Of a stretch of 13,062 bases of DNA, positions 1 to 6,705 are shown piece after piece (positions within the stretch are counted from its first letter, which is position 1; each line of letters begins with the position of its first letter). A model generated the notes under the pieces. It saw nothing but the letters and a program-made list of their open reading frames with translations. It searched no databases and had not been told where the DNA came from. The DNA lies in the NCBI GenBank assembly GCA_021129875.1, contig JAJOKK010000079.1:32610-45671 (forward strand). The letters are read 5' to 3'. The translations under genes were made by a program, and so were the position numbers. Source of the DNA: Candidatus Bipolaricaulota bacterium. Lineage in GTDB: Bacteria; Bipolaricaulota; Bipolaricaulia; UBA7950; UBA9294.

Positions 1-21
1 AGGTTCAAGGTTCAAGGTTCA
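1..21. repeat. Three tandem copies of a 7-bp unit
   Basis: AGGTTCA occurs three times in a row without a mismatch at the very left edge, so the array may continue outside the window. It lies downstream of rpsG in the direction of transcription, where fusA is normally found. Function unknown; it resembles the short decayed repeats in the hpf-cysC gap. Confidence 0.8.
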
Positions 22-40
22 ACGACCAGAAACCAAGAAC

Positions 41-65
41 CGTGGTTCAAAGTTCCAGAACCACG
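41..65. repeat. Inverted repeat downstream of rpsG
   Basis: CGTGGTTC (41-48) and GAACCACG (58-65) are perfectly complementary and flank a 9-nt loop, 24 nt beyond the rpsG stop codon. Neither strand has a following T-run, so it is not a classical intrinsic terminator. It could stabilise the 3' end of the rpsL-rpsG message or simply belong to the surrounding repeat block. More GGTTC/GAACC words nearby allow competing pairings. Confidence 0.55.
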
Positions 66-88
66 CACTATGGACCACGGACTACAAA

Positions 89-547
89 CTACCAGCGGTA
101 GTGAGCGAAGGCCCTATTCGCCTCGGCCATGCGATGAACATCCAGCCGTTTGTTGTATGCCTTCCCTTCCTTACGCGCTGCATCCATGATCTCTGCGGCG
201 AGGCGACCACTCATCTTATTGCCGCCCCGTTCACGTGCGGCACGGACGATCCACCGCAAGGCAAGGGCAATCTGCCGATCCTGCGGGACCTCGAACGGGA
301 CCTGATAGTTCGCCCCACCGACACGGCGGGTCCGAACCTCCAGCCGCGGAGAGCAGTTGCCGATCGCCGCATTGAAGACCTCAAGAGCGGGTGTATCCCC
401 TCGCTCGTTGACCTTTGCCAGCGCATCGTAGACGATCCGCTCGGCGGCTGATTTTTTTCCTTCCTGCATCACATAGTTGATCAGCTTAGCAAGGATCTTG
501 CTGTTGTACTGAATATCCGGTTTTACATCTCGCCCTGGTATCTGCAT
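89..547 (-). CDS. rpsG: Small ribosomal subunit protein uS7
   Basis: uS7 nucleates assembly of the 3' major (head) domain of 16S rRNA and lies near the E site. The 152-residue product has the family core: NSKILAKLINYVM near the N terminus, the RRVGGANYQVPFEV beta-hairpin segment, RQIALALRWIV, and the closing block DVHRMAEANRAFAHYRW. The ATG at 547-545 follows AGGGAGGAG, which overlaps the rpsL stop codon; only 11 nt separate the two genes, so co-translation is likely. The protein ends at HYRW, as in short forms of the family. Its N terminus (MQIPGRDVKPDIQ) is a few residues shorter than usual and lacks the arginine cluster many homologues carry before the PDP/PDI motif. The classical S7 repressor site of the enterobacterial rpsL-rpsG intercistron cannot fit in 11 nt. 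Confidence 0.97.
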   Translation of the reverse strand: MQIPGRDVKPDIQYNSKILAKLINYVMQEGKKSAAERIVYDALAKVNERGDTPALEVFNAAIGNCSPRLEVRTRRVGGANYQVPFEVPQDRQIALALRWIVRAARERGGNKMSGRLAAEIMDAARKEGKAYNKRLDVHRMAEANRAFAHYRW

Positions 548-558
548 CCCTCTCCTCC

Positions 559-930
559 CTAGCTCCCCTTCTTCGCCCCGTACTTTGAGCGACCCTGACG
601 GCGACCTTCTACTCCTTCCGCATCCAACGGACCACGGACGATATGGTAACGGACCCCCGGAAGGTCCTTTACGCGTCCCCCCCGGACCATTACCATCGAG
701 TGTTCCTGAAGGTTGTGCCCTTCTCCGCCGATATAAGCGGTCACTTCTTTGCCGTTGCTCAGGCGCACACGTGCCACCTTACGCAAAGCTGAATTAGGCT
801 TCTTAGGGGTACGGGTGTAGACCCGCGTGCAGACTCCACGTCGAAGCGGACAACCGCTCAGCGCAGGCGCCTTGCTCTTCTTGCTCTTCGGCTTACGGCC
901 CAATCGGACAAGCTGGTTTATTGTCGGCAT
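559..930 (-). CDS. rpsL: Small ribosomal subunit protein uS12
   Basis: uS12 lies at the 30S decoding centre and controls translational accuracy. The 123-residue product starts MPTINQLVR and carries KKPNSALRK (K43 and neighbours), the site of streptomycin-resistance changes in other bacteria; the sensitive wild-type residues are present. VKDLPGVRYH follows, with D89, the aspartate methylthiolated by RimO in some species, and P91. C27 and C34 flank LRRGV as in many homologues. ATG at 930 was chosen over an upstream in-frame GTG at 936. GGAG at 938-941 lies 7 nt from the ATG but only 1 nt from the GTG, and MPTINQ is the near-universal N terminus. An exact consensus promoter sits just upstream. 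rpsG follows 11 nt downstream. Confidence 0.98.
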   Translation of the reverse strand: MPTINQLVRLGRKPKSKKSKAPALSGCPLRRGVCTRVYTRTPKKPNSALRKVARVRLSNGKEVTAYIGGEGHNLQEHSMVMVRGGRVKDLPGVRYHIVRGPLDAEGVEGRRQGRSKYGAKKGS

Positions 931-953
931 AATCACACTCCAAATTATTACAG

Positions 954-982
954 ATTATAGATTCTCTCGATAGACCTGTCAA
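954..982 (-). promoter_or_regulatory. Exact-consensus sigma70-type promoter for rpsL-rpsG
   Basis: On the minus strand TTGACA (977-982) is separated by exactly 17 nt from TATAAT (954-959). Both hexamers and the spacing are the textbook housekeeping-sigma optimum. The -35 box begins four bases past the rpoC stop codon. Initiation near 946-948 would give a leader of about 17 nt, just enough to hold the GGAG at 938-941. This promoter would let the ribosomal protein genes be transcribed independently of rpoC. Confidence 0.85.
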
Positions 983-985
983 CGA

Positions 986-3900
986 TCATTCTTGCCGCAC
1001 CTGTTCCGGCACTGCATCTTCACCCGGCATCCGTTCATCAGCCGGCTCAATAATGGGTTTGGGAAGCACAAATCCGGTCCCCGAAGGGATCTTCTTCCCC
1101 ACGATCACGCTCGGTTTCACGCCCTTCAACTCATCGACCGCACCGCGCAATGCCGCTTCGGAAAGGACCTTGGTCGTCCGCTGGAACGAGGCGGCGGAGA
1201 GCCATCCTTTCGTCTGCAACGCCGCTTTAGAGATACGCAGAAGCTCGCGCTCACCTACGGGGAGCTGCTTATCCCTCAAGGAGATCTCAATCTGTTCTTC
1301 TCCCTGCATGATGCGGACCGAACCGATGGAGGAACGAAGCGCCGCGGTCATAATCTCTGCAGTAAACAGGTCTCCTCCCGAAGCGAGCAGGTGCCCCTTG
1401 GCCACAATATCCTCAGCGAGCTTCTTCCCAATCGCCCCCTTGCGGGCCCGCTCCGCTTCCTGGTTCCACAGGGAGAGTTCGCGTATTTCTTGTTGGAATT
1501 CCTCCAGCATTATCAGATCGTTCACGATAAAGCGGGTGTCCCCGCGGTTTATAATGCGCACATTATTCAAGATCTGCCGGATGATCACCTCAAGGTGTTT
1601 ATCATTGATATCCACCCCTTGGAACCGGTAGACCTTATGGATCTCAGCAAGGAGGTAATCACGCGTTCGCTGTACCCCTGCCGTCTCCAGAAGGGTGTGA
1701 GGGGCGATAACCCCCTTGGTGAGGAGATCACCACGTTTCAGTTTATCCCCATCGCGCACCATCGGCAGCTGATCGATCTCCACCACGCTCTTCGGGCGGA
1801 CAAAGATTCTCGCGATTCCGTCCTTCTCATCGATCTTTTCGACCTTAAGCGGCCCGGTATGCGCAATCTCTACCTGGAGCAGCTTCTCCCCGGCACGCAC
1901 CTTCTTCCCATCCCCAGACAGAGGGGTGAGATCGCGGGTCAACGGGAAACGCACGAGCTTCCCCTTGGGATTATAAACGACAATCCGGTCCGCAAGTAGG
2001 AGGACGGTACCTTCCGCCTCAGCGGCGATGAAGATCGGTTTCGACCGCGAGGTCAACTGCTCGCCTTCCACGACCTCGCCCCCGGGCTCGACCATCATGC
2101 GAGAGCCGTACGGGATCTGATACTCCTTGGAGTTCCCATCCTTACTGACGACCAGGAAGACCCTCTCCTTCCCCTCAGGGAGCGTGAGGGTCCCTGCACG
2201 ATCCGCGATGAACGGCTCGATGTTGAACCGCTCGGTGAGCGCTGCACCGGGCTCGATAGTGTCCCCGTCCTTTACCCGTGGCGCAGCACCGGGGGGGAGG
2301 CGGTAAGCCCGATCCCCACTCGCCGTATCGATCACCAACATCTCCCGGCGTTCATCCCTGCGGATGAGGTAGACTTCTCCCGTACACGGGCTGGCGCCAT
2401 CGATCAGCCCGGATTTATCGACCTCAGCCCCTGCCTCCACACGTACTAGAGACTCAGGGACCTCTATGATCCTGGGTTCACCACTGATCTCCACCAGATC
2501 CTGCCCCGCCTCCCGCCGTGTCACCGCGGAGACGACCCCGTCCAGGGGAGAGATCCGCGCCAGCACTCCCTTCATCGTCTTCCTCGCTTCGAACAGCTCC
2601 TCAGCCCGGGGGAGCCCCTGCGTAATGTCCTCACCAGCAACCCCTCCGGTGTGGAAGGTTCGCATCGTAAGCTGTGTCCCCGGCTCACCGACCGACTGTG
2701 CGGCAATGACCCCGACCGCGACCCCCAGTTCAACCGGCTGGTGCTTGCTCAGATCATACCCATAGCAGCGCTGACAGATTCCGCCGACCGTCTCGCAGAC
2801 CATGGGGGAGCGGATCACAATCTCTGGCCTAACTGTAATCTGAGAGATCTTCGCCTCGCGTAACGCCTCGATCAGCAATGGGGTTATCGCCTCATCCGCC
2901 TGCAGTATACCCCTTCCGGTAGCTGGATCGGCGACATCTTCCACGCTTTTGGTCCCCACAAGCGGTTCCTCGTCATCGACGGCGAGGGGGACCGCCAGGT
3001 CGCTGATATAAGCGGCCATCGCCCGCGTAACCCACTCGCCGGCACCGATCAGCACCTCGCCGGTAGACGGGTGAATGATCGGCTGCGCCGCAGTCCGCCC
3101 GTAGATCCGCTCCGCAATCGATTCCATCAGATCATGTTTGCTGAACCTAAGCGGATCGATCTGCACGCCTTGCATCGTCCCGCAATCGATCTCTTGAATA
3201 AGCGTGTCCGAAGAGGCATCGATCAGGCGGCGAGTCAGGTATCCGGAGTCGGCTGTCTTCAGCGCGGTATCGGCCGCTCCTTTCCGTCCTCCGTGAGTGG
3301 AGATGAAGTACTCCATCATATCCAGACCATCGCGGAAGTTGGAGATGACCGGCATCTCAATGATCTCCCCCCCTGGTCCGGCCATCGGTCCGCGCATCCC
3401 GCAGAGCTGTTTGACCTGATCAGGCCCCCCGCGCGCCCCGGATCTGACGATCCCATAGACAGGGTTGAACAGATGCCGGCGAAGGTTCTCCATCGTCGCA
3501 TCCTCCACCTCATCAACGGTTCTGCGCCAGACCTTAATCACTTCTGTAAAGCGCTCCTCTTCTGTTGCCAGCCCCATCTCATGCATCATATTGACCCGCC
3601 GGACAGTGGCGGAGGAACGGTTGACTATCGCCCCTTTCTCCGGGGGAATGAGACAGTCCTTGATCGAAATCGTCAACCCGGCAAGGGTCGCGCGCGTAAA
3701 TCCCAACTCCTTTAGATCATCGAGCACCTCTACCATCTTTTCCTGGCCAAAGCGATGGTAGCACTCCATCACCAGTTGCTTGATCACACCGCGCTCCATC
3801 ACCCGATCGTAATCCCGGATCTCGCTAGGGAAGACCGCATTCAATTCGGCCCGCCCAAGGGTGGTGTCGATGATCTTTCCATCGATCCGGATCTTCACCG

Positions 3901-5947
3901 GGCTCTGCAGGTCGAGGAACCCCTCTTCACATGCCCGTCGAGCCTCCCCTATATTGCAGAAGGCCTTTCCCGCGCCCTTTCCATCAGGATCGAGCAAGGT
4001 AAGGTCGTAGTAAGCGAAGACCGGATCTTGCGAGGGGATAGTGAGTGCTTCCCCGTGCGAAGGGGAGAGAATATTCCGCTGGGCGGCCATCAACTCGCGC
4101 GCCTCAGCGATCGCCTTTGGAGAAATAGGGAGGTGGACAGCCATCTGATCCCCGTCAAAATCGGCATTGTACGGTGTGCAGACCAGGGGATGGATATGGA
4201 TCGCCTCCCCATCCACGAGGACCGGCTCGAACGCCTGGATCGAAAGACGGTGCAAGGTCGGCGCCCGGTTCAGCAGGACGGGGTAATCTTTAATCAGCTT
4301 CTCAAGAATATCCCAGACAGCAGGCATCTCGCCGCGCAAGGCCTTGTTCTTGATCTCGTCGAAATCGGAGAAGGTCGTCGATTCAAGGTGATGCAGGATG
4401 AACGGCTTGAACAGCTCGAGGGCCATCTTCTTGGGGATACCGCACTGGGAGAGCTTGAGCTTCGGGTCGACCACGATAACAGCCCGTCCCGAGTAGTCGA
4501 CGCGACGACCGAGGAGGTTGCGCCGCAGTCGCCCGTGCTTCCCATGGATCCGCTCCGAGAGCGACTTCAACGGACGATTGTCCCGTCCGCGGATAGGGCT
4601 CTCCTTCTTCTCGTTATGGATAAGCGCGTCGACCGCCTCTTGCAACATCCGGCGCTCATTGCGAAGGATGACCTCCGGCGCCCCCATATCGACCAACTTC
4701 TTCAACCTATTATTGCGATTGATGATCCGGCGATAGAGATCGTTCAAGTCCGTGGTGGCAAACTTCCCCCCCTCGAGCTGGATCATCGGACGAAGGGCCG
4801 GCGGAAGGACCGGGATCACATCGAGGATCATATCCTGCGGATTATTTCCTGAGACGCGCAGCTGATCGACTACCTCCAGCCGTTTGATCAGCCGGCGGCG
4901 GTTGCCCGCGGCGGTCGAATTCTCAAATTCCGCATTCAGTTCATCGTGCAGCTCATCGAAGTCGAGCGCCGTAAGCAGCCCCTTAATCCCTGCCGCACCG
5001 GTCAACGCAGAGAAGCCGTCGTGGTAGATCCGCTCGTACGCCCGCTTCTCCAGGTAGGTGAGCCGCTCCCCAAGGCGCAACGGACAAGCAGGGTCCTTCA
5101 CCCGCGCCACGAGGAAGATCAGACTGTCTAAGACCTCGCAATCGAGCGGTTCCGTCTTGATCTCGTCACCGTAACGGTCGACGAGCATCGCCACAGCCGT
5201 GGTCGAGCAGACTTCGCCCACCGGCCTCTCGGCGAGCACCTCCCCCTTCTTCACCTCATCTCCGTCCTCGACGCGCAGGTCAGCGGAGTCGACGATCGGG
5301 TACTCCTGCGATCCGACGATCACCGCGCAGATCTTCTCCCCGTTGGTCAGGCGACGCTCCTCGATCGTCGCCCGTCCCGCCTCTGTGGCGATAACCTCCG
5401 GCGTATCATCGACATAGTGCGCTTGCTCGACGGAGAAGGAGAAGACCTTGTCCAAGATCTCGACCTCCGCAGAATAGAGAGTCTCTCCCGGGCGCACTTC
5501 TTTGCACTCCGAAGAGACGACGAGATAGAGGTTCTGCTCAATCGACTCAGTCTCGTAGTAGGCGATCCGCTGCAACTCCCGCTTCTTCACCCCCAGAAGC
5601 CGTGCCAGCAGGCTGGAGACCCCTTTCAGGTACCAAAAATGGACGACCGGGCTCGCCAAGGCGATGTGCGCCATATTCACCCGCCGCACTGAAGAGTCCG
5701 TCACCAGCACATGACACTTCTCGCAGGTGATCCCCTCGTACTTCTTCCCTTTATACTTTCCACAGGCACACTCGTAGCTGTTATCCGGCCCGAAGATCTC
5801 CTCCGCGTATAGCCCCCCTCGCTCGGCACGGTGCGTCCTGTAGTTGATCGTCTCCGATTCGGTAATCTCTCCATGAGACCAACCGATCATCGCCTCTGGA
5901 GACGCAAACTGAAGCTTTATCCGCTTGATGTCATCGCCAGAAATCAA
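986..5947 (-). CDS. rpoC: DNA-directed RNA polymerase subunit beta'
   Basis: This is the catalytic beta' subunit of RNA polymerase, 1653 aa against about 1400 in E. coli. Visible in order are: zinc ribbon C60/C62/C75/C78; an inserted sandwich-hybrid domain at about 150-285 with DGDEVKKGEVLAE; the rudder/lid region with FATTDLNDLYRR (396-407); RVDYSGRAV; the catalytic NADFDGD (594-600, three Asp); a second zinc site C922/C1051/C1058/C1061; and the trigger loop around SVGEPGTQLTMRTFHTGG, without the large SI3 insert of E. coli. Repeated lipoyl-like hairpins follow at about 1130-1410 (GDTIEPGAAL, GGEVVEGEQL, GKKVRAGEKL, GDKLKRGDLL), then SWLSAASFQ-type C-terminal motifs (here GWLSAASFQ). The start is TTG at 5947, seven nt after AGGAGG. 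No rpoB lies upstream; the preceding gene on this strand is a small fmdB homologue 393 nt away. Confidence 0.98.
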   Translation of the reverse strand: MISGDDIKRIKLQFASPEAMIGWSHGEITESETINYRTHRAERGGLYAEEIFGPDNSYECACGKYKGKKYEGITCEKCHVLVTDSSVRRVNMAHIALASPVVHFWYLKGVSSLLARLLGVKKRELQRIAYYETESIEQNLYLVVSSECKEVRPGETLYSAEVEILDKVFSFSVEQAHYVDDTPEVIATEAGRATIEERRLTNGEKICAVIVGSQEYPIVDSADLRVEDGDEVKKGEVLAERPVGEVCSTTAVAMLVDRYGDEIKTEPLDCEVLDSLIFLVARVKDPACPLRLGERLTYLEKRAYERIYHDGFSALTGAAGIKGLLTALDFDELHDELNAEFENSTAAGNRRRLIKRLEVVDQLRVSGNNPQDMILDVIPVLPPALRPMIQLEGGKFATTDLNDLYRRIINRNNRLKKLVDMGAPEVILRNERRMLQEAVDALIHNEKKESPIRGRDNRPLKSLSERIHGKHGRLRRNLLGRRVDYSGRAVIVVDPKLKLSQCGIPKKMALELFKPFILHHLESTTFSDFDEIKNKALRGEMPAVWDILEKLIKDYPVLLNRAPTLHRLSIQAFEPVLVDGEAIHIHPLVCTPYNADFDGDQMAVHLPISPKAIAEARELMAAQRNILSPSHGEALTIPSQDPVFAYYDLTLLDPDGKGAGKAFCNIGEARRACEEGFLDLQSPVKIRIDGKIIDTTLGRAELNAVFPSEIRDYDRVMERGVIKQLVMECYHRFGQEKMVEVLDDLKELGFTRATLAGLTISIKDCLIPPEKGAIVNRSSATVRRVNMMHEMGLATEEERFTEVIKVWRRTVDEVEDATMENLRRHLFNPVYGIVRSGARGGPDQVKQLCGMRGPMAGPGGEIIEMPVISNFRDGLDMMEYFISTHGGRKGAADTALKTADSGYLTRRLIDASSDTLIQEIDCGTMQGVQIDPLRFSKHDLMESIAERIYGRTAAQPIIHPSTGEVLIGAGEWVTRAMAAYISDLAVPLAVDDEEPLVGTKSVEDVADPATGRGILQADEAITPLLIEALREAKISQITVRPEIVIRSPMVCETVGGICQRCYGYDLSKHQPVELGVAVGVIAAQSVGEPGTQLTMRTFHTGGVAGEDITQGLPRAEELFEARKTMKGVLARISPLDGVVSAVTRREAGQDLVEISGEPRIIEVPESLVRVEAGAEVDKSGLIDGASPCTGEVYLIRRDERREMLVIDTASGDRAYRLPPGAAPRVKDGDTIEPGAALTERFNIEPFIADRAGTLTLPEGKERVFLVVSKDGNSKEYQIPYGSRMMVEPGGEVVEGEQLTSRSKPIFIAAEAEGTVLLLADRIVVYNPKGKLVRFPLTRDLTPLSGDGKKVRAGEKLLQVEIAHTGPLKVEKIDEKDGIARIFVRPKSVVEIDQLPMVRDGDKLKRGDLLTKGVIAPHTLLETAGVQRTRDYLLAEIHKVYRFQGVDINDKHLEVIIRQILNNVRIINRGDTRFIVNDLIMLEEFQQEIRELSLWNQEAERARKGAIGKKLAEDIVAKGHLLASGGDLFTAEIMTAALRSSIGSVRIMQGEEQIEISLRDKQLPVGERELLRISKAALQTKGWLSAASFQRTTKVLSEAALRGAVDELKGVKPSVIVGKKIPSGTGFVLPKPIIEPADERMPGEDAVPEQVRQE

Positions 5948-5951
5948 TAGG

Positions 5952-5960
5952 CTCCCTCCT
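5952..5960 (-). promoter_or_regulatory. Ribosome binding site deciding the rpoC TTG start
   Basis: AGGAGGGAG lies immediately before the reading frame, with AGGAGG 7 nt from TTG (5947-5945). The next methionine in frame is residue 20, inside the conserved N terminus, so the TTG start is well supported. Confidence 0.8.
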
Positions 5961-5999
5961 CAAAAGATCGGTACAAATAAACCGCTCGCTCCGCACTGC

Positions 6000-6059
6000 A
6001 AAAACACACGAGAGCCGCCCCGTCCCCTGCGGAACCGCTCCCTCTTCTTTCTTGGACGG
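6000..6059 (-). promoter_or_regulatory. Possible attenuator-like hairpin in the rpoC leader
   Basis: On the minus strand CCGTCC (6054-6059) can pair with GGACGG (6020-6025), enclosing a small GCGG/CCGC stem. A GC-rich segment and then a run of five T (6000-6004) follow about 15 nt later. The T-run is further from the main stem than in a normal intrinsic terminator. Alternative pairings with GGCGGCT are possible. If the transcript starts upstream of 6060 this could modulate entry into rpoC; the reading is weak. Confidence 0.25.
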
Positions 6060-6340
6060 CTAAGAGCCTACTGTATAAACCTTGGTTATCGCTCATCTTT
6101 AAGACTAATCCTCAAATCTTAATCGATCATTCGCCTCGGAGGAGGCAGCAGTTGGAAAAGAAATTACACCTCTCTGACCGGCTGAGAACAGGCATAGACT
6201 CTGTCGACCACGCTCATCCGACAGCTTTAAACCGTGCCCACGACAAACAGGCGCACACTCGACAATGAAGGTTTTCTTGCGAAATAAAGTCTTTATGAGA
6301 CCCTGCTGAGGAAACGTTTAAGCAAAAGAAACCCAATCAC

Positions 6341-6568
6341 TCACCCCTCTCCCTTTGTTGAGGACGTCTCCTTGCTCTTCTTCCCCCTGTTCCCGTAATC
6401 GGTCGAGTAATACCCGTTCCCCTTGTAAACCACACCGATGCGTGGGATGAGCCGCTCTATTCTTCCATCACCACACTCTGGACACGCAGTTGGAGGCCCG
6501 CCCCCGGTCGTCTGCAGCACCCTGAATATATTCTGACATTCTTCGCATTGATAACGATAAAAAGGCAT
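6341..6568 (-). CDS. FmdB-family zinc-ribbon protein
   Basis: A small 75-aa protein of the FmdB/CxxC regulatory family. It opens with MPFYRYQCEEC and has two CxxC pairs (C8/C11 and C29/C32) expected to bind one zinc. A family-typical segment KGNGYYSTDYG follows, then a Lys/Ser/Thr-rich disordered tail. ATG at 6568 was chosen because GAGGGG lies 5 nt upstream and MPxYxYxC is the family's normal start; an in-frame ATG at 6604 would add 12 atypical residues. The family was named from a proposed regulator of formamidase/acetamidase genes, but most members have no known role and no amidase gene is here. It has its own good promoter at 6678-6705 and a leader of roughly 100 nt. It is followed by the long rpoC leader, so co-transcription with rpoC is possible but not shown. 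Confidence 0.9.
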   Translation of the reverse strand: MPFYRYQCEECQNIFRVLQTTGGGPPTACPECGDGRIERLIPRIGVVYKGNGYYSTDYGNRGKKSKETSSTKGEG

Positions 6569-6677
6569 ACCTACCCCTCTCTTCCCTTCGTGGGGGTTAT
6601 CCACTTGCTCTCTAACCTTCTAACGATACGATATAACGATGGAGTTACTGATCCCCATCAGCCGCTTTTGGCAGACA

Positions 6678-6705
6678 AGTATACCACGTATGTCGGATAT
6701 TTCAA
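6678..6705 (-). promoter_or_regulatory. Promoter for the fmdB-like gene
   Basis: Minus-strand TTGAAA (6700-6705) and TATACT (6678-6683) are separated by 16 nt; each hexamer matches the housekeeping consensus at five of six positions. The -35 box overlaps the TGA stop codon (6702-6704) of the PP-loop gene. The leader to the ATG at 6568 is about 100 nt and includes a small CTGAT/ATCAG hairpin at 6648-6661. Confidence 0.65.

Larger units (their letters stand above)
5948..6340 (-). other. Long untranslated region upstream of rpoC
   Basis: This 393-nt stretch has no convincing reading frame on either strand and no remnant of rpoB. It must carry the rpoC promoter unless rpoC is read from fmdB. Two weak promoter-like pairs are visible on the minus strand: TTAAAG (6097-6102) with TATACA (6072-6077), spacing 19; and TTGCAG (5996-6001) with TATTTG (5974-5979), spacing 16. 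Neither is strong. Between them lies a hairpin-forming GC-rich part listed separately. Near 6135-6150 a short GCCTC/GAGGC stem is also possible. Confidence 0.5.

Noticed and set aside
992..1999. 335-codon open frame on the plus strand within rpoC
   Set aside because: It is antisense to the conserved C-terminal part of rpoC, has no ribosome binding site and no recognisable domain; GC-rich coding DNA often leaves such mirror frames.
3755..4852. 365-codon open frame on the plus strand within rpoC
   Set aside because: Mirror of the most conserved catalytic part of rpoC; composition is of shadow type (many Arg, Asp, His, Leu), with no motif.
6284..6310. Terminator after the fmdB-like gene
   Set aside because: The only stem (GTCT/AGAC before TTTATTT on the minus strand) has four base pairs, too weak to call.
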